Shown: positions 38,395 to 48,079 of the stretch, one piece after another
Layout of the letters: each line of letters starts with the position of its first letter
How positions within the stretch are numbered: position 1 is the stretch's first letter
Assembly (NCBI GenBank): GCA_012842605.1
Contig: DUSN01000080.1
Location: 62,001-126,000 of the forward strand
Direction: 5' to 3'
Origin: Clostridiales bacterium
GTDB taxonomy: Bacteria > Bacillota > Clostridia > Caldicoprobacterales > DTU083
DNA: 64,000 nt
Position numbers and translations under genes: made by a program
The notes under the pieces: generated by a model
The model's database searches: none
The model's input: only the letters and a program-made list of their open reading frames with translations
What the model was told of the DNA's origin: nothing

Positions 38395-39282
38395 TTGTGG
38401 GGGACGATAGTAAACACGGCAGCCATACTTGGCGGCGCTCTGATTGGTGTTTTGATCCGCAAGGGCTTTAACAGAAAAATAGTGATTACCGGTGCTGTTA
38501 TCTTAATATTGGCAGCTGTTATCGCAGCCATTATTGGTGGATTAACTGAACTGTATAATCCTGTTGCCGCACTGGCTGCCGGAGCAGCTGCCTGCATTCT
38601 ATGGGCAGCAGCCGGTCTGCTGCTTCGGAATGGCATGCCGGAGTCATTCAGCAATATTATCATGCAGGGAATAGGACTTTCAGTAGCAGTTATCGGAATA
38701 AGCAATTCCCTGGAAACAAACAACATGCTTATTGTCATCATGAGCCTTGTTATAGGAGGTATTATAGGTCAGGCAGCAGACATCGAGGGAAGATTGGATG
38801 CATTGGGAGATTATGCTCAAAGGAAAATGGGTGCTGATGAGAACAGCACTTTTTCCCAGGGCTTTGTTTCAGCCAGCCTGATCTTTTGTGTTGGAGCCAT
38901 GGCTATAGTAGGCTCTTTGGATGCGGGCCTTAAGGGTGATTACATGACTTTGTATGCAAAATCCATGCTGGACGGAATTACATCCATCGTCCTGGCTTCC
39001 ACCCTTGGCATAGGTGTTGCTTTTTCGGCTCTTGCTGTATTTGTGTATCAGGGTGCCATTACATTGGCATCCAGTGCTCTTTCACCCTTATTATCCGAAA
39101 TGGTTATTTCTGAAATGACCGCTGTAGGCGGGATATTGATTATGGATATCGGAATATCCATGCTGAAGATCAAGAAATCCAATGTTGGCAATTTGCTGCC
39201 AGCACTTTTTATTCCGCCAATATATTTTCCGCTTACAAAGCTGGTGATGCAGCTGTTTAAAACTATCTCCTTGACACCATAG
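38395..39282 (+). CDS. DUF554 family membrane protein with an inserted two-helix segment
   Basis: 295 residues against about 230 for the family. The TTG start (TTGTGGGGG) follows GGGGGA by 8 nt. The N-terminal MWGTIVNTAAILGGALIGVLIRKG and the later MPESFSNIIMQGIGLSVAVIGIS are normally contiguous; here about 60 residues with two transmembrane helices separate them. The rest (GGIIGQAADIEGRLDALGDYAQRKMG, SQGFVSASLIFCVGAMAIVGSLDAGL) is typical. Transport or other function is unknown. It follows ogg by 13 nt. Confidence 0.87.
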   Translation: MWGTIVNTAAILGGALIGVLIRKGFNRKIVITGAVILILAAVIAAIIGGLTELYNPVAALAAGAAACILWAAAGLLLRNGMPESFSNIIMQGIGLSVAVIGISNSLETNNMLIVIMSLVIGGIIGQAADIEGRLDALGDYAQRKMGADENSTFSQGFVSASLIFCVGAMAIVGSLDAGLKGDYMTLYAKSMLDGITSIVLASTLGIGVAFSALAVFVYQGAITLASSALSPLLSEMVISEMTAVGGILIMDIGISMLKIKKSNVGNLLPALFIPPIYFPLTKLVMQLFKTISLTP

Positions 39283-39401
39283 CCTGGTTTTGTTACACTA
39301 ACTTTTAATATTTAGCGTGTTGTATGGACTGTTCTTTATAAAATCATCCTATAACTTTGTTTCCAGTTAAATTTATTAACTTATAAATGAAAGAAAAATG
39401 A

Positions 39402-40874
<1,473 letters not shown>

Positions 40875-40886
40875 GGAGGAAAATGA

Positions 40887-42422
40887 ATGGCAAAGGAAAC
40901 AGTAATAGTCCTGGACTTTGGTGGTCAGTACAATCAGTTAATTGCCCGCAGAGTTAGAGAAGCAAAGGTTTATTGTGAAATACTTCCCTACCATGCTGAC
41001 ATCAATAGAATCAAAGAAAAAAAACCTTCAGGAATTATTTTCACAGGAGGTCCGGCCAGTGTTAATGCTGCCGGTGCACCGTTCTGCGATGAAAAGATCT
41101 TTGAATTAGGCATCCCCATCCTTGGTATTTGTTACGGAACTCAGCTGATGGCCCGGCATTTCGGAGGCATAGTTGCTGCTGCAGCTGTGCGTGAGTATGG
41201 TAAGACAGTGGTAAAGTTTGATACAAGCAGCCCACTGTTTAAGGACATTGATACTGAAAGCGTATGCTGGATGAGCCATACGGATCAGGTAGAGACAATT
41301 CCGCAGGGTTTCCGGGCGACGGCATCTACTGAAACCTGCCCGATAGCCGCAATGGAGAACCCGGAGAAAAAATTATATGGTGTTCAGTTCCATCCTGAGG
41401 TGGTTCATACCCAGTTTGGCACTCAAATCTTAAGAAACTTCCTGTATGACATATGTGGATGTACCGGTGACTGGACAATGGCAAACTTTGTACGGGAATC
41501 CATTAAGTCATTGAAGGAGCGGATTGGAGACAAAAAGGTTTTATGCGCTTTGTCAGGCGGAGTTGACAGCTCGGTTTCGGCTGTTTTGGTTCATAAGGCT
41601 GTCGGCAATAATTTGACCTGTATATTTGTTGATCACGGACTGCTTCGTAAAGATGAGGGAGATCAGGTTGAGGCAGTCTTTAAGAAGCAGTTTAATTTGA
41701 ATCTTATCCGAGTCAATGCACAGGACAGATTCTTAAACCGGCTGAAAGGCGTTACAGATCCGGAAAAAAAGAGAAAGATTATAGGTGAAGAGTTTATCCG
41801 TGTATTTGAAGAGGAAGCTAAAAAGATAGGTACTGTAGATTTCCTGGTTCAGGGGACTATTTATCCTGACGTGGTAGAGAGCGGCACAGGCAATGCTGCA
41901 GTCATAAAAAGCCATCACAATGTTGGAGGACTGCCCGAACATATCGATTTTAAGGAAATCGTAGAACCTTTAAGGGATTTGTTTAAGGATGAGGTCCGAA
42001 AGGTTGGGGAGGAACTTGGAATTCCCAGCGAACTGGTATGGCGTCAGCCATTCCCGGGACCTGGACTGGCTGTCAGGGTAATAGGCGAAATTACAAAGGA
42101 AAAGCTGGATATTCTGAGGGAGGCAGATGCGATATTCCGTGAAGAAATTGCAAAAGCCGGTCTGAGCAGAGAAATCTGGCAATACTTTGCAATACTGACA
42201 GGCATGCGCAGTGTCGGTGTCATGGGTGATGAAAGAACCTATGACTACACCATAGCACTTCGCGCTGTAACCAGTATTGACGCCATGACGGCAGACTGGG
42301 CAAGGATCCCCTATGATGTTTTAGAAAGGGTATCAAATAGAATAGTAAACGATGTAAAGCATGTTAACCGCGTGGTGTATGATATAACCAGCAAGCCGCC
42401 GGCCACAATTGAGTGGGAGTGA
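40887..42422 (+). CDS. guaA: GMP synthase (glutamine-hydrolysing)
   Basis: 511 residues. It converts XMP to GMP using ATP and glutamine. The N-terminal class I amidotransferase has Cys in GICYGTQ and the His-Glu pair in QFHPEV. The ATP pyrophosphatase domain has the P-loop SGGVDSSV, and the C-terminal dimerisation domain ends in KPPATIEWE as in all bacterial GuaA. GGAGGAAAATGA precedes the ATG. It is co-transcribed with guaB, and a terminator follows. Confidence 0.97.
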   Translation: MAKETVIVLDFGGQYNQLIARRVREAKVYCEILPYHADINRIKEKKPSGIIFTGGPASVNAAGAPFCDEKIFELGIPILGICYGTQLMARHFGGIVAAAAVREYGKTVVKFDTSSPLFKDIDTESVCWMSHTDQVETIPQGFRATASTETCPIAAMENPEKKLYGVQFHPEVVHTQFGTQILRNFLYDICGCTGDWTMANFVRESIKSLKERIGDKKVLCALSGGVDSSVSAVLVHKAVGNNLTCIFVDHGLLRKDEGDQVEAVFKKQFNLNLIRVNAQDRFLNRLKGVTDPEKKRKIIGEEFIRVFEEEAKKIGTVDFLVQGTIYPDVVESGTGNAAVIKSHHNVGGLPEHIDFKEIVEPLRDLFKDEVRKVGEELGIPSELVWRQPFPGPGLAVRVIGEITKEKLDILREADAIFREEIAKAGLSREIWQYFAILTGMRSVGVMGDERTYDYTIALRAVTSIDAMTADWARIPYDVLERVSNRIVNDVKHVNRVVYDITSKPPATIEWE

Positions 42423-42437
42423 GCCGATACGGCTTGA

Positions 42438-42481
42438 CTAAAATCTGAAAACCCCAGTAAATCAAGGGTTTTCGGTTTTAG
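42438..42481 (+). terminator. Terminator of the guaBA operon
   Basis: CTAAAATCTGAAAACCC and GGGTTTTCGGTTTTAG form a long stem ending in a T-rich 3' arm. Confidence 0.65.
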
Positions 42482-42563
42482 CATGGAGAAATAAGGTTAA
42501 GGGGTTGTGCTTTTATGTGACAACCACTTAACCTTGTTGCTTATATCAGGAAGGACAATAAGG

Positions 42564-42584
42564 AAGCCCGGCATTGCCGGGCTT
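42564..42584 (-). terminator. Hairpin downstream of bcp
   Basis: A perfect 9-bp stem AAGCCCGGC/GCCGGGCTT with loop ATT ends 8 nt beyond the bcp stop. The T-run on either side is weak. Confidence 0.5.
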
Positions 42585-42592
42585 TGCAGTCT

Positions 42593-43054
42593 TCAGATAT
42601 TCTTAAGATCCTCTAATATTTCCTCTCCATGTACCTCTGGATTTACTTTGCTGTATACCTTTTTAATGATACCTTCTTCGTCAACAATGAAAGTAATGCG
42701 TGCAATACCCATCTGAACTTTGCCATACAGCTTCTTTTCCTGCCAGGCTCCGTATTTTTCAAGAACCTGATGTTCGGGATCACTTAGTAAATAGAACGGC
42801 AGGTTATATTTGCTCTTAAATTTACTGTGAGAGTTTTCATTATCCTTGCTGATGCCCATAACTACTGCGCCTGCCTTAAGTATATCATCATATACATCTC
42901 TGATACTGCAAGCTTCTTTTGTGCATCCAGGAGTGTCATCTTTTGGATAGAAATATATTACAACCTTCTTACCCTTAAAATCGGACAAGCTGACCTCTTT
43001 TCCTGATTCATCCTTTAATTTAAAGTCCGGAGCTATATCACCAACTTTTAGCAT
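42593..43054 (-). CDS. bcp: Thioredoxin-dependent thiol peroxidase (Bcp/PrxQ)
   Basis: 153 residues. It reduces hydroperoxides using thioredoxin. The peroxidatic Cys lies in [11 protein letters not shown], with the resolving Cys five residues later, the alpha2-type PrxQ pattern. GGAGG lies before the ATG on the minus strand. The gene is monocistronic. It gives oxidative protection, along with nth and ogg, to an organism that otherwise looks anaerobic. Confidence 0.94.
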   Translation of the reverse strand: MLKVGDIAPDFKLKDESGKEVSLSDFKGKKVVIYFYPKDDTPGCTKEACSIRDVYDDILKAGAVVMGISKDNENSHSKFKSKYNLPFYLLSDPEHQVLEKYGAWQEKKLYGKVQMGIARITFIVDEEGIIKKVYSKVNPEVHGEEILEDLKNI

Positions 43055-43381
43055 GTTGTTTCCTCCTTTTTGTATATACCCTTTATTTATATATAACCTT
43101 GAGATATAAACACTAACTTTAATGTAAACATAAATTTAGATTTTATATTTCTAAGAAGCATACACTATGCCTGCGTAAAAGAGCATAGATCGAGGATTTT
43201 GAATTCAGTGGAAAAAGGGAACGGGAGGATACTGACAAAAAACAATATGACTACCGGATAAAGGGTGTTTTTATTGTCTTGAAAACCAAAATCAGAAGTA
43301 GCCATAGACATCAATTAGTGATATTATATATGAGGTTGTCTATATTTGAGAAAGCGAAGTACTTGCTGGGAATGAGGTTGC

Positions 43382-45145
43382 ATGAATATTTCAAACATTT
43401 TTGAATTGATTAGCGGCGTAGCTCTGTTCCTGTTCGGTATGACACTGATGGGAGAAGGCTTGAAACAGGTAGCCGGAAATAAGCTTGAGTTGATTCTGTA
43501 CAAGCTTACAGGAACCCCACTAAAAGGACTCCTGTTTGGTGCAGGAATAACCACGGTTATTCAATCCTCTTCAGCGACATCTGTCATGGTCGTTGGGTTT
43601 GTAAACTCAGGCATTATGAAGGTCAGACAGGCGATTCCAATCGTGCTAGGCTCCATATTCGGCACCAGCATCACCGGCTGGGTCATTAGCTTGTCCGGTA
43701 TTAATGCCGGTTCCGGCTGGCTCATGCTGTGCTCCACTGATACGTTTACCTGTCTTGCCGCATTGGTTGGTATCTATTTTCGTATGTTCTCAAAGGACCG
43801 TTTTAAAAACCATCTGGGCAACGTGCTTCTTGGGTTTGCAGTTTTGATGTTCGGCATGTCCGTAATGAGCGGTGCCGTAACGCCATTAAATGAAAACAAG
43901 CAATTTATCAGTATTATTACAGAATTCTCCAACCCTTTGCTTGGCATTCTTGTTGGCACCATATTTGCAGGCATTCTGCAAAGTGCTTCTTCAGCAGTTG
44001 GAATTTTGCAGGCATTGGCCATGACGGGAGTTGTTCAGTTTGATATGGCACTCCCGCTTATCATGGGCATCGCCATTGGATCTTCTGTCCCAGTCCTGTT
44101 ATCTGCCATTGGTGCTACAACGGATGGAAAGCGTACTGCTTGGGCCTATCTGGTCATCAATATCCTTGGTGTGGTGATCGGCGCGCCAGTGTTCTATGGG
44201 CTTAATGCTTTTTTAAACTTTTCTTTTATGATGGATACCATGACCATGACAACAATAGCAGCTCTCAACAGCATCTTCAGGCTTGCCATTGTAGCCGTCC
44301 AGTATCCTTTGTACAAACAGCTTGAGACAATTTCCAACTGGATAATCCGTGCTGGCGATGAAAATTCTGTGGATAACCTGCCGCTGAAACCCTTGGAGGA
44401 GCGCTTTATAAACTACCCGGCCCTTGCAATTGAGCAATGCCTGATAGCGATTAATGATATGGCCATACGGGCAAAAGAAAACCTGTTCCTCTCACTTGGA
44501 CTTATGAATAGCTTTAATCAGGAAAGCTATGAACGTGTGCAGTTTATAGAAGAAATCGTAGACCGATATGAGGATAGATTGGGAACCTATCTTTTGAAAG
44601 TTACAAAAAATGAACTTAACGATGAGCAGAATGAGAAAACAGGAAAGTTTCTGCATACCATTACGGATTTTGAGCGTATTTCTGACCATGCGGTCAATCT
44701 GGCGGAAGCTGCCAAGGAAATTTATGAAAAAGAAGTTCTCTTTTCAGCCGCTGCCAGGAATGAGCTGCGTGTAGTCGGGAATGCTGTGGCAGATATTGTT
44801 ACTATGGCAATTGGCGCTTTTCTGGATAATGATTTGCAGCTTGCAGAAAAAATTGAACCGTTGGAAGCACTGATCGACAATCTGTGCGGGGAACTGAAGC
44901 TTCATCATGTACAAAGATTAAAAAACGGCGTATGCTCCTTTAATTCCGGTTTTGTTTTCAACGATATTATGAACGATTTTGAGCGTATAGCGGATCATTG
45001 CTCCAACATAGCTGTAGCAATGATTGCATTGGAATCAGAAACCTTTGATACCCATGAATATCTTGACAGCGTAAAACGGCTGAAAAGGGAAACCTATGAC
45101 AAGTATTTCGAGGCATATTCGAGAAAATACGTGATAGAAAATTAA
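43382..45145 (+). CDS. Na/Pi cotransporter family protein with PhoU domain
   Basis: 587 residues. GAGG precedes the ATG. The N-terminal half contains two inverted PNaS-type repeats with the conserved QSSSAT (GITTVIQSSSATSVMVVGF and AGILQSASSAVGILQAL) and about eight membrane helices. The C-terminal part (about 350-575) is a PhoU-like helical bundle with DFERISDHAVNLAE and DFERIADHCSNIAVA. It is likely to import phosphate with sodium, or to sense phosphate. The 327-nt gap before it (43055-43381) shows no gene or strong signal. Confidence 0.92.
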   Translation: MNISNIFELISGVALFLFGMTLMGEGLKQVAGNKLELILYKLTGTPLKGLLFGAGITTVIQSSSATSVMVVGFVNSGIMKVRQAIPIVLGSIFGTSITGWVISLSGINAGSGWLMLCSTDTFTCLAALVGIYFRMFSKDRFKNHLGNVLLGFAVLMFGMSVMSGAVTPLNENKQFISIITEFSNPLLGILVGTIFAGILQSASSAVGILQALAMTGVVQFDMALPLIMGIAIGSSVPVLLSAIGATTDGKRTAWAYLVINILGVVIGAPVFYGLNAFLNFSFMMDTMTMTTIAALNSIFRLAIVAVQYPLYKQLETISNWIIRAGDENSVDNLPLKPLEERFINYPALAIEQCLIAINDMAIRAKENLFLSLGLMNSFNQESYERVQFIEEIVDRYEDRLGTYLLKVTKNELNDEQNEKTGKFLHTITDFERISDHAVNLAEAAKEIYEKEVLFSAAARNELRVVGNAVADIVTMAIGAFLDNDLQLAEKIEPLEALIDNLCGELKLHHVQRLKNGVCSFNSGFVFNDIMNDFERIADHCSNIAVAMIALESETFDTHEYLDSVKRLKRETYDKYFEAYSRKYVIEN

Positions 45146-45213
45146 GCAAAAAAGGAATATGCACCAGGCAATGAAATATTTTTTTAGTATGCATATGACT
45201 GAGGAGCTTGAGT

Positions 45214-46425
45214 ATGAATCAAACCAATTATAAAAGCACACTTTATGCTTGTTATTTAGGCTACATCACCCAGGCACTTATTGTGAATCTTCCGCCGTTG
45301 CTTTTTGTTGTCTTTCAAGAGAAGTTCAAATTATCCTATACCTTGCTTGGCAGCCTGGTCCTGATACTTTTTGTAACACAGCTTATTGTGGATGCACTTG
45401 CCATTCGATTTGTCGACAAAATCGGTCAGCGTATATCTATCGTGCTGGCGCATGGGTTTGCTGCTGCTGGCATGATCGCAATGGCTATATTGCCAAATGT
45501 GCTGTCTTCGCCGTATACAGGGCTGGTTCTATCCTGCATATTGTTTTCCATCGGCGGAGGTCTTATTGAAGTGCTGGTCAGCCCCATTGTTGAGAGCCTT
45601 CCTGGTGATGCAAAAGCCTCATCCATGAGTCTGCTGCATTCTTTTTACAGCTGGGGACAGGTTTTGGTCATTGTCCTGTCTACTCTGGCGCTGTTTATTG
45701 TGGGACAGGACCTGTGGTACATCCTTCCCCTTGTGTGGTCGCTGCTGCCGTTCTTCACCCTTTTCAAGTTCACAAGAGTGCCGCTCATGCCTCCTGTGGA
45801 GGAAAGCCGGCGAACACCGCTGAAAGTGCTGTTCCGGTCCAAATTCTTTCTTTTAGCACTGCTCTTAATGGTATGCTCCGGTGCCAGTGAGCAGTCTATG
45901 GCTCAATGGGCATCACTCTTTGCCGAGAAAGGTCTGGGCATCTCAAAAACCCTGGGAGACTTGCTGGGTCCTTGCATGTTTGCCGTAATGATGGGAATCG
46001 GGCGTACATGGTACGGGGTCAAGGGTCAAAACATGAATATGAACAAGGCATTATTGTTTTCATCGGTTTTATGCATTACATCATTTGTTGTTACAGCCAT
46101 TTCGCCTATACCGGCAATCTCCCTGATGGGGTGTGCCCTGTGCGGATTGAGTGTGAGCCTGATGTGGCCGGGTATGCTGAGTATCACCGCAGCAGGGTAT
46201 CCGTCGGGCGGTGTTGCCATGTTTGCAATATTAGCCCTTGGAGGAGACCTGGGTTGCTCCCTGGGACCCCAGCTTACCGGGATTGTTGCAGACAGCAGCA
46301 GCTTGAACTGGGGACTTTTGGCTGCGATCATTTTCCCGGTCATTATGCTGATTGGATTGGCTGTTCTGAAATCCATGCTGGATGCAAAGGAAAATATCTG
46401 TCTGAGAGAGATAGATATTGATTAA
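45214..46425 (+). CDS. MFS permease, 403 aa
   Basis: A 12-helix transporter of the major facilitator superfamily. ATG 45214 has GAGGAG 7 nt upstream; TTG 45208 is rejected. Cytoplasmic loop 2-3 holds DKIGQR, the MFS motif A remnant. The overall pattern resembles the FucP/NanT-like sugar/drug groups, but substrate cannot be assigned. It converges on the LacI regulator through a shared terminator, and it could bring sugars to the adjoining glycan island whose ABC importer is deleted. That link is inference only. Confidence 0.85.
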   Translation: MNQTNYKSTLYACYLGYITQALIVNLPPLLFVVFQEKFKLSYTLLGSLVLILFVTQLIVDALAIRFVDKIGQRISIVLAHGFAAAGMIAMAILPNVLSSPYTGLVLSCILFSIGGGLIEVLVSPIVESLPGDAKASSMSLLHSFYSWGQVLVIVLSTLALFIVGQDLWYILPLVWSLLPFFTLFKFTRVPLMPPVEESRRTPLKVLFRSKFFLLALLLMVCSGASEQSMAQWASLFAEKGLGISKTLGDLLGPCMFAVMMGIGRTWYGVKGQNMNMNKALLFSSVLCITSFVVTAISPIPAISLMGCALCGLSVSLMWPGMLSITAAGYPSGGVAMFAILALGGDLGCSLGPQLTGIVADSSSLNWGLLAAIIFPVIMLIGLAVLKSMLDAKENICLREIDID

Positions 46426-46436
46426 AACTGCTTAAA

Positions 46437-46487
46437 AAGCCTCTGAACTTTTGCGTGGCAAATAGATCAGAGGCTTAGTCTTTTTAT
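46437..46487. terminator. Bidirectional terminator between MFS and LacI genes
   Basis: AAGCCTCTGA / TCAGAGGCTT stem with a 20-nt loop. T-runs follow on both strands. Confidence 0.82.
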
Positions 46488-46512
46488 TGGTTATGATATT
46501 TATTCTGGAGAA

Positions 46513-47529
46513 TTAACAGGAGACCAATTTTTTTACACTGCTTCGTTCTACAAGGGTAGTGTTTATTTGTATGCTGACATAAGGCTCATTGGGATTGTTG
46601 ATACGATGCATCAGCTGCTCAACAGCCCGCTGGCCTATTGCTTTTCTCGGTACTTCGATAGTTGTTAAAAACGGAGTGAATATGCTTGCTATATTATCAA
46701 ATCCTATAATGCTTATATCATCTGGAACACTTATGTTCATCTCTTTTAATGCATTGTAAAAGGCCAGAGCTGTATTATCATTGACGCAGATCCACGCAGT
46801 AGGGAAGTCAGGCTGAGAGTAGAGCTTCTGCATTTTATCTTTATAATATTGCGTATCTTCATAAACCGCATCAAGCCAGATATATTTTTCATTTGTCGGA
46901 AGATCGAAATGCTTCATGTATTTCAGGTAGGCTTCGTAGCGCTGACTAAAGCTGTATGCGCCTTCTCTGTTGCTTATGAAGCCTATTCTTGCATGATTGT
47001 TTTCATACAGATATTTAACAGCTTTATATATACCGCGGCTGTTAGCAGTGTTTACATAATCACACTCTATTTCGTTGTTATAGAAATCAACAACAACCAT
47101 TGGCAGGCCTGTTTCATTTATTTTCAACAGCAGTTCATCGCTGATGGTTCCCACTACCAGGTATCCATCACATGGCATACTGGTGAAGTTTAATGCCGAA
47201 TATGTCTTTTCATCTTTGTCCACTGTTATAGTTCTTATGCTGATATTGTTGTTTTTGCCTGAATAATCCATAATGCCGAAAAATACCTGGGACCAAAAGG
47301 ATGCTTCGTTGAAAAACTCTTTTCTGCATACCAGTGTAATATTTACTTGGATGTCACCTTGAACTCCATTATTGGAAGAATTCTTTAGATATCCTAACTC
47401 TTCTGCAATTTGTATAATGTTTCGACGCAATTCGTCGCTGACTCCGGGCATGCCTCTTAACGCTTTTGATACAGTATTTTTTGATATATTAAGTTTGTCA
47501 GCGATTACTTGTAATGTAATTTTACCCAT
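46513..47529 (-). CDS. LacI-family transcriptional regulator
   Basis: 338 residues. N-terminal HTH (LQVIADKLNISKNTVSKALRG) and hinge helix are followed by a periplasmic-binding-protein-like sensor domain (about 60-330) with VVDFYNNEIECDYV, GFISNREGAYSF and IIGFDN. It probably represses the divergent sugar operon until an oligosaccharide or its breakdown product binds. Two identical-arm 12-bp palindromes, ACTA-N4-TAGT, lie in the divergent region. One is next to its own start region, which suggests autoregulation. Confidence 0.93.
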   Translation of the reverse strand: MGKITLQVIADKLNISKNTVSKALRGMPGVSDELRRNIIQIAEELGYLKNSSNNGVQGDIQVNITLVCRKEFFNEASFWSQVFFGIMDYSGKNNNISIRTITVDKDEKTYSALNFTSMPCDGYLVVGTISDELLLKINETGLPMVVVDFYNNEIECDYVNTANSRGIYKAVKYLYENNHARIGFISNREGAYSFSQRYEAYLKYMKHFDLPTNEKYIWLDAVYEDTQYYKDKMQKLYSQPDFPTAWICVNDNTALAFYNALKEMNISVPDDISIIGFDNIASIFTPFLTTIEVPRKAIGQRAVEQLMHRINNPNEPYVSIQINTTLVERSSVKKLVSC

Positions 47530-47568
47530 AAAATCACCTGTCGTAACCTTTATTTAATTATAGACTAT

Positions 47569-47580
47569 ACTATTTGTAGT
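47569..47580. promoter_or_regulatory. Candidate LacI-family operator O1
   Basis: ACTA-TTTG-TAGT, a 12-bp palindrome about 40 nt upstream of the regulator start. The same sequence apart from one spacer base recurs at 47687, 118 bp away. Confidence 0.6.
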
Positions 47581-47629
47581 TGAATTTCAATATATAAAAT
47601 AAAAAACTATTAATAATTTACAAATATAA

Positions 47630-47659
47630 TTGACAAGGTATATTAATTTAATGTATATT
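47630..47659 (+). promoter_or_regulatory. Promoter of the glycan island
   Basis: TTGACA (47630-47635), an 18-bp spacer and TATATT (47654-47659). The predicted transcription start is near 47666, so O2 would lie at about +21 to +32. Confidence 0.65.
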
Positions 47660-47686
47660 TAAATCGTAATTAAAGAATATGACGGT

Positions 47687-47698
47687 ACTATTTTTAGT
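47687..47698. promoter_or_regulatory. Candidate LacI-family operator O2
   Basis: ACTA-TTTT-TAGT palindrome, a near-copy of O1, just downstream of the predicted start, where a bound repressor would block elongation. Confidence 0.6.
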
Positions 47699-47751
47699 TA
47701 CAAATAAAGTTACAAAAACGATAAATGTAATTTTAAGGAGATGCTGCTAAA

Positions 47752-47778
47752 ATGGCAGAGTACTCTACTGTTATATGA
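47752..47778 (+). other. Orphan start with SD (MAEYSTVI), probable 5' remnant of a transporter gene
   Basis: AAGGAG and ATG spaced 11 nt are followed by eight codons and TGA. This fits the beginning of a now-deleted first gene of the operon. Confidence 0.4.
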
Positions 47779-47786
47779 GATTATAA

Positions 47787-47915
47787 AGCAAAAAGAAAGT
47801 AGAGTGGATTTCCGGACAGGCAGATTTCCATGCAGAATTGAATACATACATCGAGCAGCTTAACAGGCTTGGTCTTCAGAAATACATCGATATGAGGCTG
47901 AAAGCGCTGAACTAA
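47787..47915 (+). pseudogene. C-terminal remnant of an ABC sugar-binding protein
   Basis: This frame opens directly after an in-frame stop and has no start codon. It encodes 42 residues ending at TAA 47915. The sequence VEWISGQADFHAELNTY and then LNRLGLQKYIDM follows the typical C-terminus of extracellular solute-binding proteins of the LplA/YtcQ type (W-I-(S/T)-G-x-(A/V)-D ... Y-(V/I)-x2-L-N-x2-G-L). The rest of the protein, and likely the two permeases, are missing between the leader and this point. A terminator follows. Confidence 0.75.
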
Positions 47916-47930
47916 CTTGAATCCAAGAGG

Positions 47931-47972
47931 AAAGTGGTGCCTCAACGCAAGTTCCGGCACCGCTTTTCTTTA
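47931..47972 (+). terminator. Terminator after the importer remnant
   Basis: AAAGTGGTGCC and GGCACCGCTTT form an 11-bp stem followed by TCTTTATATTTG. Some read-through or a second promoter is needed for the downstream genes. Confidence 0.72.
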
Positions 47973-48079
47973 TATTTGCCTTATATAATATTAACTGCAA
48001 TTCCTGTACCAGTGCCCTTGCTTGATATAAGCGTGAGGAAAATGGCGGTTTCACTTAACATACTTCAGGAGGCTGATTT

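Noticed and set aside
47741-47860. A 39-codon frame starting at ATG 47741
   Set aside because: The ATG directly abuts the AAGGAG with no spacing, and the translation has no resemblance to a transporter; the pseudogene tail lies in another frame.
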